Of a DNA stretch of 64,000 nt, positions 21,429 through 32,200 are shown in pieces. The DNA is from Excoecaria cochinchinensis. Its lineage: Eukaryota; Streptophyta; Magnoliopsida; Malpighiales; Euphorbiaceae. The position numbers and the translations under genes were made by a program. The stretch spans positions 2,170,001 to 2,234,000 of the forward strand of contig CANTUQ010000017.1 of the NCBI GenBank assembly GCA_947683425.1, read 5' to 3'. The notes beneath the pieces are model-generated. The model searched no databases. It saw only the letters and a program-made list of their open reading frames with translations, and was not told the DNA's origin. Positions within the stretch are counted from its first letter, which is position 1. Each line of letters begins with the position of its first letter.

Positions 21429-22330
21429 TGATGCGTGCACAGGGGGGTCAACATTGCAAGATTATAAACTTTGCAAGTTCGGATTTATAGAGATTAAATT
21501 TATGAAAGTTAAAGAAGGCTTGAAGGTGGTTTACTGAATTATGAGGAAGCCGAATCAAAAAAGAGACTTTGAAAATAGGCATGTGCAAGTCATGTGACAC
21601 CTTGACATGTGCAAGTCATGTGACCTTGATATGTGCCATCCATGTGCTTTGACATGTGCTAGACATGTGCCATGTCATGTGCCATATGCATGTGCACATC
21701 ATGTAACACATTACATGTGCAATGCATGTGCCAATTAATGGACTTAATGGACTGTTTTGTTTGGGCTTTTAGTTTAGGCTTTTATTTATTATTTTTATTT
21801 GACTATTTATAATATGTTAGGCCTTAACTTATTCTTTTGGGTTTATTTAAGTGAGATGGGCTTTAATTAGCTTGGGCTCATTTAATTAGTTCTTTTTAGG
21901 CTTTTTGGGTTGTATTTTAAGTTAATTAGTGTGGGCTTTAGTTATCTTGGTGTAAGGCCCATGTTTTAAGGCCTATTTGATTAATTAGGGTTTTTATTAG
22001 CTTAAAGGAGTATATATACTCCACAAAAATGTGATTTGTAGAGAGATTGGAATTATTAAATATTGGAGGCTATCCTCTTTTCTTGGCTTTGCCAAAATTC
22101 TTTAGAGAGATTAGTGAGGATTGCTTGCTTATCTTTTTTATTGCATGAAGAATTTGATAACTTATCAATTATTTGATTGTGGCATTTTTCAGGTTCTTTA
22201 TTTTCCAATTATTTGCGTTTCCATTCACATGTTGATTGGGGGTTCAATAGGGAGGGTTTTTATCTCTTTTGTTTTGTTAACCGAATTCGTATGTGGGTTT
22301 GTAGCTTGTTAGCTATTGGGTTTTGCATCA
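21429..22330 (+). repeat. 3' LTR of the gag-only element
   Basis: The 902-bp LTR has inverted ends TGATGC/GCATCA. It contains the uninterrupted form of the site into which the Tat-like element inserted in the 5' LTR (CTTGG at 21871-21875), a run of CATGTG words (21580-21740) and a palindromic TATA region (22007-22022). The following five bases, CAACA, would be the target duplication; its partner lies outside the window. Confidence 0.92.
21580..21740. promoter_or_regulatory. Cluster of CATGTG words in the LTR U3 region
   Basis: About a dozen CATGTG or ACATGTGC words occur in 160 bp, roughly 270-430 bp upstream of the TATA palindrome. CATGTG is a known binding core of plant MYC-type bHLH and NAC factors. 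The 5' LTR keeps part of the cluster (1-75). Enhancer function is inference. Confidence 0.55.
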
Positions 22331-24192
22331 CAACACCACCGTGCAGACTCGTGACAGCCCCAATTCTGCCCTCCTTGATGATTTATGCAATATTTTTGAT
22401 CCTAAAGTGTTCCAATGCATTCTCAAGTCATGGATAAGTTAAAAAGACATCTATAAGACTTAAAAATAAGGTATAAACATGTAAGAAAGATTATAATGCA
22501 AACACTTTAAGATTTTACATGCAAAGATTATATGAAAAATGAATGTTATATGTTATTAATATGGTATAATTGCTAGATTATGCATGATAAGTGTTAAAAT
22601 GTGAAAGACCTGATTTTTGATGATTTTAATGTGTTTTGATGTGAATTAATGGTATGGCTATGTTAATCAACATGTAATTATGGTAAATGGATGATAAATG
22701 ATATAAAAAGAATTTATGGTGAATTATTGACATGTTAGTCGAATGGTGTACATGTGTGTATCCATGTATATCATAATGACATGATGAATTAATGACATGA
22801 CATGGCATAAGAATGAAAAGTAATGGAATAGTGTGATAAATTTCCATGAAATGTATGTATGATTACTTAAAGATTTTAAAAATGGAATAATGATGCCCTA
22901 TGTAGTAATCTGGTAGTCAAGTCTAGTACAGGATATGTTGACTAGCCATAGGGACATAAGACTGCGGGTGTGAGTATCGCGTCTCACTTATGGTAGACCA
23001 ATGACAGTCCTACCTCATTGTATTTAAAGTCAAAATGTTTTGGAAAGTATTTAAAGACAAGGGTAGTGCCTCGGGATTCCTCTGGTATGTATTAAAGACT
23101 GAAGTGATCTTTCATGGTCCTTCAGCTTATTCGAGCCTTCAGGGGTTCGCGTCTCGTTTATCCTGGTCATAGATGTCTGCCAGTTTTATACAGGGGCAAA
23201 TGGCAAAGAAAAATAATAAAATGAGCTTAAAATGATTAAAGTGACAAAAATGTTTCAATTGGCATACGTGATTGTAATGAATGATTATATAGTTAATCTT
23301 TGGATTATTTTATATTAATTGGATTTAAATGTATTTGTGTATTAAAGGTGTTTATTACATGTCATTTAATGAAATCAAGTGGTTATATTGTTAGTTAATG
23401 GTAAATATGTGCTTTAATTGGTTGAATTGTGATTTAAAAATGTTATTTGTGTGAAAAAAGGACATAATTGTAATTAATAAAATGATTTGTAGGCATAATG
23501 GTAATTTTTGCACCTAATGAATAAGTATGTAAATATAAAGTTAAACTATCATATATGTAAAATTAATGATAAATAATAAGTGCCGATTGAAAGAAGGTTA
23601 TAGAATATGTTAAATGTTTTAAAAAGGTATGGCTAATAAAATGACTGGGTAAATGTATAATAACTTAATGAGTAAATGATTGTGTGTGCAAATATCCATT
23701 AGATGTTATGAATGTGGAAATGCCTATCTTATTGAATGAAGTAAGGTTATAAAACTGCTATAAATGCGCATTAAATGAATGTTATGTTGACGACTACTAT
23801 GAGTGGTCGTTTATATTATGTTTATGTATTCCCCACTAAGATTTAAGCTTAGCACGGGTGTTTCATTCGTGTAGGTTTGAAGATAGAAGAGTCGCCAGGG
23901 ACGTTCCGCAGCAGTCAAGGCCAACGAGTCTGTAGGAGTATCTTAATAAAATTTTAATTGTTAATTGTAATGTTATGAACTATAGCTTCATTAGTAAATG
24001 ATCTGTATATAATATTTGTATAGTAAAAGTATTATACGAATTTGTATGCGAAAGTATTGTGCATAAAAAAAAATTATAACTCTGTTTTTGATATTGTTTA
24101 TGTAATATTTTATCCGGTAGCATCCTTTACTTATCATTGTGCTCCAACCATATTACTGTGTGGAGGGCCACATACGGGTAAGGGGTGTTACA
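22331..24192 (+). repeat. Right-hand part of a large LTR (same family as 58737-62633)
   Basis: From CAACACCACC to the end GGGGTGTTACA at 24192 the sequence parallels 60155-62633: GACTCRTGACAGCCCCAA near the start, a GTCTCACTTATGG / TCTCGTTTATCC region, the GACGACTACTATGAGTGGTCGT and CCCCACTAAG boxes (23789-23875) and the GGGTAAGGGGTGTTACA end. Similarity begins immediately at 22331, so the gag-only element appears to have inserted inside this LTR; its left part should lie upstream of the window. It is followed by TTTCC of an integrase gene. Confidence 0.75.
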
Positions 24193-24716
24193 TTTCCTCC
24201 CAATACGGGCTGACTACTTAATAGTTAAGATAGCTGAGATTTACATCCAGGAGGTAGTTAAACTACATGGAGTGCATTCCTCTATTATATTAGACAAGGA
24301 TTCCCGCTTCTGGAAGAAAGTTACAGGAAGCACTGGGTACAAAACTTCACTTCAATACTACTTTTCATTCACAGACGGATGGGCAATTGGAATGAGTCAT
24401 TCGGGTAAATCCTAAGTATGTCATTAGTAAGTTATGTATGATAAGTATATAAGGCTAAAATGACACCTCATGTTATAGGTGCTTGAAGATATGTTAAGAG
24501 GTTGTGTATTAGAATTTAAAGTCAACTGGGAAAAGTATCTTCCACTAGCTGAATTCGTTTATAATAATAGTTACCAGTCAAGTATTCAAATGGCTCTTTA
24601 TGAATTCTTATATGGAAGGAAGTGCAGAACCCCTCTTTGTTGGACAAAACTTAACGAGAACAAGCTAGTTGGATCAGATTTGATTCGAGAAATTGAGAAG
24701 AAAGTTTAGGTGATTA
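24193..24716 (+). pseudogene. Integrase fragment, copy 1, of a chromodomain-type Ty3/gypsy element
   Basis: The translation matches the integrase core (AEIYIQEVVKLHGVHSSII, then VLEDMLRGCVLEF, YNNSYQSSIQMALYE and YGRKCRTPLCW) and aligns to copy 2 at 28269-28795. It is broken by frame changes around 24320-24400 and by a 74-bp intron-like insert at 24405-24478. Its left part is missing because of the LTR ending at 24192, and its right part continues after the copia solo LTR at 26323. Confidence 0.88.
24405..24478 (+). other. Intron-like insert in integrase copy 1
   Basis: GTAAATCCTAAG...TGTTATAG (74 bp) separates a VI(R/Q) codon from VLEDML in the integrase. It has GT and AG ends and a CTAAAAT branch-point-like word 26 bp before the AG. 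Copy 2 has a related 77-bp insert at the same codon. Confidence 0.6.
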
Positions 24717-25334
24717 TGTTGGGTTTCAACGGATTAATTCAACATTAGCGCAGCGGAATAAAATTGAAACCCGAAACAGGATATAAGTATTTTCGATTGA
24801 TTCAAAAGGGAAGAGATTAAAGTTTACTAACCTTTAGAATGAAATTAACTCCTTTAATCCGGACTGAAGACGCTGCCTTTAACACGAACGTCCTCTATCG
24901 GTATCCACACGACAAACCGACGAACAAAAAATTCGCAGGGGTGCTAGCTCCCTTGGGTACGAATGGATTTTTCTTTTCTTTCTTTCTCAAAGAAGATCGG
25001 TGGCTTTGTTTTCTTTTCTTTCTTTCTCAAAGAAGAACGGTGGCTCTATTTTCTTTTCTTTCTTTCTCAATAATAATGAAGAATGCAGCCACTCTAATCC
25101 TTTTCTACGTTAGAACGTGATTAGTATTTTATTTGGGTTAAACTTCTTTTCCTAACACATATCTATATACATGTAAATTAGTTTTAAACCCTTATTAATG
25201 ATATTATCTCTAATTCAAAATTAAGAGATATTTTCATTATATATATGTATATATATATATTTATTTCTTTCTTTCTTATTCAAAATAATAAGAAATATTA
25301 TATTAATACATATTATTATCTCATATTCAAAATA

Positions 25335-25373
<39 letters not shown>

Positions 25374-26317
25374 AATATATATATATAAATGTGTAATTTC
25401 GAAATTAAATATAAATACCCATATTTATATTTTATTCCGAAATAACCTAAAATCCATTTTGTTCATTTGGTCTTAGTGTGTGACCCAATAGGTTTATATT
25501 ATGTTGGTAGTGGGCCTAATCCCATGATAAGCCCACAAGTCATAATTGGTCTCTAGCAAGACATTATGACTATCGTTAGTCCGATTTTAACCTGATAATA
25601 GAACATGTTATTATCCTTTTGTCACACGATATCTTGTTTGAACATAAGTCATGGTTCATGTCAAATTTAAATTATTCAAACATATAATTTTTCGATCACT
25701 AAGCAGACTAATAAATTCAAATGACATTGATGACACTATCAATTCATTCGAGCACGGCCATGCATTTTACAGTCCTACTTATCGAGGGGCCCAATAGATA
25801 TCTCTCTCATTGGAGAGGGACAAATTCCATCTTAATTATTCACTTTCCTCCGCATAATTCTCACAATGTCCGATCATAAACTTTATAATTATCCGATTAA
25901 AGATAACGTTTGATTATGTCAAAACATAATGATCCTTATGTAGGAAACTATGATAACCTCAGGTCAAAAGATTCAATAACATATCTATTATAAGATCACT
26001 TATGACATTAACCCATGAAGTGATCTTATAGTGGATCTATCCAGTACTTTGTTCTCTAGCAAGTACCTATAGGTTTGATTTATATCAACATATATAATCA
26101 TCCCATGATTATCAATGCAAATCTATACTAGTCTTAATTTATCTTCATGCCCTTTATTGATAAATGACTAGGGACAACATGAATAACATTGTTATTCATA
26201 AACATTACAATAATGTTACATGCCAATAATATCAATTCAAAGAAAACCATTATATAAATGAAAATGTAATGATTACATCAAGGTCCAAATATTTGGCCTA
26301 GGGCATAACCACTAACA
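24717..26317 (-). mobile_element. Copia-type solo LTR, minus strand, target duplication GATTA
   Basis: The 1601-bp segment has inverted ends TGTTGGG/…CTAACA; read on the minus strand it begins TGTTAGTGGTTATGCCCTAGG, a start typical of a group of plant Ty1/copia LTRs. GATTA flanks it on both sides (24712-24716, 26318-26322). The empty site is intact in copy 2 at 28791-28795. It contains three imperfect copies of a TTCTTTTCTTTCTTTCTCAA unit (24970-25070) and an AT microsatellite (25338-25366). No internal coding region is present. Confidence 0.9.
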
Positions 26318-26322
26318 GATTA

Positions 26323-26851
26323 AAGATAGACTAAAGGCAGCATTTTATAGGCAGAAATCATATGTTGATTTAAATAGGGAAGACATTGAGTTCGTAGTGG
26401 GAGACAAGTTGTTTCTCAAAGTATCACTAGGGAAGAAGGTACTCAAATTTGGCAAGAAGGGTAAGCTGAGCCCTAAATTTATTGGTCCATATTAGATCTT
26501 AGAGCATGTGGGACCAATAACCTACAGGTTAGCTTTACCTCCTAAACTGGACATGATCCACAACATCTTTCACGTCTCCATGCTGAGAAGATGCAGGTCC
26601 GATCCAACTCATATTGTGTAACCAAAGGAAATATAAGTAAGACCTGATCTAACTTATAAAGAGGAATCGTTGAAGATATTGAAAAGAGAAGTTAGGCAGT
26701 TGAGAAATAAGCAAATTACATTAGTTAAGGTCCTTTGGACCCGCTACAACGTTGAAGAAGCCACATGAGAACCGGAGGAGACAAAAAACAGTATCCTCAG
26801 CTGTTTACTTTAGGTAAATTTCGAGGATAAAATTTTATTTAGTAGAGAAGA
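26323..26851 (+). pseudogene. Integrase C-terminus and chromodomain-like end, copy 1
   Basis: The sequence resumes the integrase copy after the copia solo LTR. Recognisable pieces are a GDKLFLKVS-like beta region (26402-26435), a KGKLSPKFIGPY-like stretch, LALPPKLDMIHNIFHVSML, and the chromodomain-like KQLRNKQI-TLVKVLWTRYNVEEAT near 26690-26765. Several stops and indels break the frame. A short purine tract (AGTAGAGAAGAAA) leads to the LTR at 26852. Confidence 0.85.
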
Positions 26852-27107
26852 AATGTAATGTCCCCAAATTTTAATTTCATGAATAGTACTTTTTTTGACT
26901 ATGAATAGTGCCACCTGTTGGAAAGTACAATTCATAAAGAGTCTGAAGTTGAAATTTGGTGTGAAATTGAGGTCAAATAGGGTTCTAGAAGTTAAAAATA
27001 AAAATAAATCACGGGTCGGTTTGAATAATAACCACAGTTTACCAAACTTTGACGGGGATCAAAAATATTTTTTAGAGACCTTTAAAAATTCATTCAATTT
27101 AATAGAC
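26852..27107 (+). repeat. Truncated 3' LTR of copy 1
   Basis: This begins TGTAATGTCCCC after the purine tract and aligns to the first 255 bp of the LTR at 29331. The match stops near 27107, where the sequence switches to a Tat-type LTR fragment. Confidence 0.8.
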
Positions 27108-27710
27108 CGCTAAAAATTAATTCGGACTTTTCCAATAAATCAGGACCAATGTCCTATTTTTTATAATACAAAATTATACACAAATTATAACTTTTCTTTA
27201 CATTGTAAAGGATTTTTGTTTATAAATTAACATGGATTTTTTCATAGTTAATGGGATCATTTATCCTAGTTTTCTCAAAATGCACATAATAAAATCACTT
27301 TTTTTTATAACAATTGCATGCGGGAACCAACTTTCCCACCTAAAATGATACTCAATAAATTTCCCTATTTATGTATAATTTTATCTTTATTTTCATATCA
27401 TTTTTGCTTTTTATGCAATGCTTCACTGCTTTCATTATAATGTGTTTTTATAGTTTTTCAACACGCTTGAGTGTGCCTTTACTTTTCTAGCATGATAACT
27501 CGTGTGAGAAGAGAGATAAAATAATTATTTTCAAAACTCATTAATATAGCATTAACCAAGGGTATAAATAAGAGTGAGATCCCGAACCTATCTCTGGTTT
27601 TGGCCTCATAAAGTTATAACTCATTTCCTAATATTTAATTGGGTGATGATTCCATGATACCAACTTTGTGGTGCCCAACCGATGCCCTCGTAGGTTAATA
27701 ACTAATAGTG
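27108..27710 (+). repeat. Diverged fragment of a Tat-type LTR 3' half
   Basis: The order of words matches 1920-2510 of the Tat-like LTR: GACCAATGTCCTA, then GCATGCGGGAACCAA, AATAAATTTCCC, TTTATGTAT, GAGATCCCGAACC, CTCTGGTTT, TTGGGTGATGATTCCATGA and TGCCCAAC. Similarity is patchy but collinear, indicating an old relative truncated at both ends. Confidence 0.7.
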
Positions 27711-27914
27711 TAATAGAGGAACCCTGAAATGCTGGTCTAGGCCTTTTAAAGGTCAAGGATTGGCAAAATTGGATAAGGGCCTTCGTCCGTTGCCAGGCAA
27801 ACGACCTTCATGAGATAAATAAACCTTGATCCTATCTTAAACCATAAAAGTGGGTACTCGAGAACCACATCGGACTCGAAAGGGTTCAGCGTATGTCACA
27901 ACTGCCTATACTAC
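27711..27914. other. Unassigned spacer between LTR fragment and integrase copy 2
   Basis: About 200 bp without a recognisable domain. It may be part of the Tat-type leader or the pol of copy 2; neither can be supported. Confidence 0.4.
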
Positions 27915-29330
27915 AAAGGAAGAGTATGTGTTCCCGATAATGCATATTTGAAGAAAAATATTATAACAAAGGCATATAGCAGCAATTATGCCATACGCTT
28001 GGGTGGCACCAAAATGTATCGAGATCTGAAGAATCATTATTGGTAGCTAGGTATGAAAAGGGACATAGCAGATTTTTATCACTAGATGTCTCATATGCCA
28101 ACAGGTGAAAGCTGAACTTCAGGTTTCCTCTGGTCTTCTGCAACTTATCTCTATACCAGAGTGGAAATGGGATCGCATTACGATGGATTTTGTCACTAGT
28201 TTGACCCTCACCGGGAAGAAGCATGAATCTATATGGGTAATAGTTGATAGGCTGACCAAGTCAGCACATTTCCTCCCAGTACAGGCTGACTACTTAAAAG
28301 TTAAGATAGCTGAGATTTACATCCAGGAGGTAGTCAAACTACATGGAGTGCGTTCCTCTATTATATCAGACAGGGATTCCCACTTTTGGAAAAAAGTTAC
28401 AGGAAGCATTAGGTACAAAACTTCACTTCAGTACTACTTTCCATTCACAAACAGATGGGTAATCGGAATGAGTCATCCAGGTAAATCCTAAGTATGTTAT
28501 TAGTAAGTTATGTATGATAATAAGTATTTAAGGCTAAAATGACACCTTATGTTATTGGTGCTCGAAGATATGTTAAGAGGTTATGTATTGGAATTTGAAG
28601 TCAACTGGGAAAAGTATCTTCCACTAGATGAATTCATTTACAATAACAGTTATCAGTCAAGTTTTCAAATGGCTCTTTATAAAGCCTTATATGGAAGGAA
28701 GTACAGAACCCCTCTTTATTGGATAGAACTTAGCGAGAACAAGCTAGTTGGATCAGATTTGATTCGAGAAATTGAGAAGAAAGTTTAAGTGATTAAAGAT
28801 AGACTAAAGGCAGCATTTACAGGCAGAAATCATATGTTGATTTGAAGAGGGAAGACATTGAGTTCGTAGTGGGAGATAAGTTGTTTCTCAAAGTATCACC
28901 ATGAAAGAAGATACTCAAATTTGGCAAGAAGGGTAAGCTGAGCCCTAGATTTATTGGTCCATATTAGATCTTAGAGTGTGTGGGACCAATACCCTACAGG
29001 TTAGCTTTACCTCCTAAGTTGAACATGATCCACAACGTCTTCCACATCTCCATGCTGGGAAGATGCAGGTTCGATCTAACTCATATTGTGCAACCAAAGG
29101 AAATACAAGTAAGACCTGATCCAACTTGTAAAGAGGAATCGTTAAAGATATTGGCAAGAGAAGTTAAGCAGTTGAGAAATAAGCAGATTCCGTTAGTTAA
29201 GGTCATTTGGACCCGCTACAATGTCGAAGAAGCCACATGAGAATCGAAGGAGACAATGAAACAATAGTATCCTCAGCTGTTTACTTTAGGCAAATTTTGA
29301 GGATGAAATTTTATTTAGTAGGGAAGAAAT
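27915..29330 (+). pseudogene. Integrase with chromodomain-like end, copy 2
   Basis: From about 27915 the translation matches the pre-integrase finger (YAIRLGGTKMYRDLKNHYW) followed by a stop, then the core at 28120-28470 (WKWDRITMDFVTSL, IWVIVDRLTKSAHF and the IISDRDSHF acid motif). A 77-bp intron-like insert (28481-28557) precedes VLEDMLRGYVLEFEV. The C-terminal part follows (IGPIPYRLALPPKLNMIHNVF at about 28980-29040, then the chromodomain-like KQLRNKQIPLVKVIWTRYNV at 29170-29225). This arrangement is typical of Tekay/Del-type chromoviruses. At least five stops or frame changes make it a pseudogene. It ends in a purine tract before the LTR at 29331. Confidence 0.88.
28481..28557 (+). other. 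Intron-like insert in integrase copy 2
   Basis: The 77-bp insert GTAAATCCTAAG...TGTTATTG is at the same codon boundary as the 74-bp insert in copy 1. Its 3' end reads TTG where copy 1 has TAG, so the acceptor is probably mutated here. Confidence 0.55.
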
Positions 29331-32200
29331 GTAATGTCCCAAAATTCTGATTTCACAAATAGTACTTTTTCTGACTATAAATAGTGCCGCCCGTTGAAAA
29401 GTGCAATTCATAGAGAGTCTAAAGTTGAAATTTGGTGTAAAATTGAGGTCAAATAGGGCTCCAGAAGTTGAAAATAAAAATAAGTCACGGGTCGGTTTGA
29501 ATAATAACCACAGTTGACCAAACTTTAATCGGGATCAAAAAAAATTGTTAGAGACCTCTAAAAATTCATTCAATTTAATAGACTCATTCTAAATATTGTA
29601 AATGAATTTTGGTGGTGAAAATTGAATTTTCAGATGACAAAGGAAAATAAGTTATCAGATCGGTAAAATTCTCACCAGACCGAAAACTTCAACGAAACGA
29701 CATCATTTTAACTCAAAATTTTGTGTTCATCCTAAGAAATATTTTTCAATAGTTATAGAGATAATTTTATGAGAAAGGATACAAGAAAAATAAGGGAAAA
29801 TTAGCATAAAAATCAACCTCTCCCTCCGGTTCAAATCCACCATTTTTCTTCCATTTTTAACTAAATTCCATGAAATTAAGCTCCTAAATTAATTCCTAAG
29901 CATTATTTAAGCTTCCTAGAATTATAAGAACAAGTTTGAGTGAAGAAATCAAGAGAAATTTGGAAGATTTGGATTAGAAATTTTTATCAAGTAAGTGATT
30001 TTGATGTAATTTTTATAGTTTTGATTAGAATTAGGTGTACCTAGTATGAATATGTATAAATTCTATTGAAATTTGAAAGAAAATTGATTGAATTTCTGAC
30101 CATGGAATTTGGCCAAGGTGGTGAGGAAGAAGAAGAAGAAAGAAGAAAGAAGAAAAAAGAAAGTAAAAGGAGAAAGAAAGAGCCACCTAGGTTGGAGCTT
30201 ATGAAATAAGGTATGTGGATGCTCAAATTTGCTGATTTCATGTGAAATTCATATTATGTATGTATAAGTGTATGTGAACTAAGTTAGGAAAAAAATATAT
30301 TTAAGTGAAAATTGATGAAATTGGGATGGAATTAAGGCATAAAGAATATGAAATTGAACATTTGGATGCATAATTAGTAGATTTATGTATAATTACTTCT
30401 TATGTAACTAATAAAAAAAGAGATTTTTTGCATGTAAATGGTATAAAAAATTAAATTGATGTGATAATTGAGTAATTAGTTGATAATTAAGTGAATTAAT
30501 GGCATTAGAATGGAAGAAATGCATTTGTTGTTGATGATGCAATTCAGCACTTAATATGGAGGTTAGGGGAAATATATAAATGACGGACTTAAGTTTGGAA
30601 ATGGATGAATTATGCCTAAATGATGAATATAATGTGTATGGAATTAAAAGTAAGGGAAAATCAAATTATATGTGATTAAAAAACCTAGTGACTGAATGGC
30701 GTGCTTTATCTCTGTATGATAATAATTGATAAAAATATGTACTTAGGTGATATGGAAATAATGTAGTTAAACTATGAATTTGATATAGTACATAATGTGA
30801 AAATTTTGAGAAAAGAATAGAAAATATGGCTAAATATGATACTATGAAATGAAATGTATAATTTTTGCCCTTAGTATGTTGATAGTAAATCAGAAGTATA
30901 GGATATAATTGGCTATCTATAGGGACATTTACCGCGGTTTGAGTTATGGCGACTCGTATATGTGTAGGCCAATGGCGATCTACAACCTTATATGGCTTTA
31001 TACAGGATATATGGCATTATATACATGGCATTGGTGGTTCCTCGGGGTCACCTTTATATGTTATGGACTTATGGGATCCATGTCCCGTATATCCCGTTCA
31101 AAAATTTCTACCGGATACTATTAAGAGCAAAGATGTAGTATTAATGGAAAAGAATGAAATTAAGGAATGAATAATAAGAAAAAATGTTAATATGGATTAA
31201 TATAAAAGATTCGGGACCAAAATATAATTTTTATGTAAATCGGAGTAAATCGGTAATTTTAGTAGTATAAGAGTAAATATAAGTTAAATGGAGATATTAG
31301 AGGAAATATAGTAAATTTAGAAAATAATAAAGGTAAAAATGTAAAAGTTAAAAGATTAGGGTAAAAAGGTAAAATAAGAAGTAAAGATGAATAATGCATG
31401 AATAATTGGAAATTTTGGTATACTAAGGACAATTAAGGGCAAAAAAATGGTAATTTTGGCAAATTACAAGGACTAAATAGCAATAGAAACTAAAATGTAA
31501 TTTACCAATTATAGATAATTTGGATACTAAATTGTAATTTGATCATATTATCGTAGTAATTTTATGGAAATTAATAATAATAATAATAAGAATAATAATG
31601 ATAGTAATTAAGCGATAGTAAAAAAATAATAAACAAATAAATAAATATATATAATGACTTATATTAAAAATAATTAAATTAGTGTGGAGTATTATACATA
31701 TGTATAAAATTTTAATTATAAAAATTAATATAAGCATATACCCATGTTTGTGTGATTATTTATGAAATTTGCATGTAGAGCATCCAACACTAGACACTAT
31801 TTGCTTAGAGCGTAGTTTTTACTGCACGTAGGTTTTGAGTTAGGAGCTGGCATGGAGCAAGCAAAGCAAATGATTACGCCAAATGAGAGTTTAATTTTGG
31901 CTTGAATGTGTATAAAAAAAATTTGGCATGTATAAGTATTAAAGAATGGATCTGTTAATATAAAATAATTTGTATTGTATTAAGATATATGTGTAAATTG
32001 TGAGAATTTAATTGATATATGTTTATAATATGTTGAGGAAATTTGTGGAAAGTATGGATATATTGGATTTTGGGGATTTGATGTTGTGACGGTGGATTTG
32101 TTAGAGGTTATTATGGTTGAAGTGTTTATTTGAGAGTGTTTTTTTTTTCAAATGTGCAAGAGGGCAGGGATACAGTACAACTGTTATGTTGCCGGAATTT
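29331..32200 (+). repeat. 3' LTR of copy 2 (right end uncertain)
   Basis: It begins TGTAATGTCCC directly after the purine tract and is collinear with the large-LTR family: an A/G-rich leader near 30110-30190, a GGGACATTTACCGCGG...ATGGCGACTCGTATATGTG segment (30920-30965), and a GCTTAGAGCGTAG...GCACGTAGGTTTTGAG box (31795-31840) like the 3' box of the other copies. Because it is joined to a chromodomain-type pol, it links the whole large-LTR family to that clade. I cannot fix the right end; 32.1-32.25 kb is an estimate. Frames within it show no domain. Confidence 0.6.
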
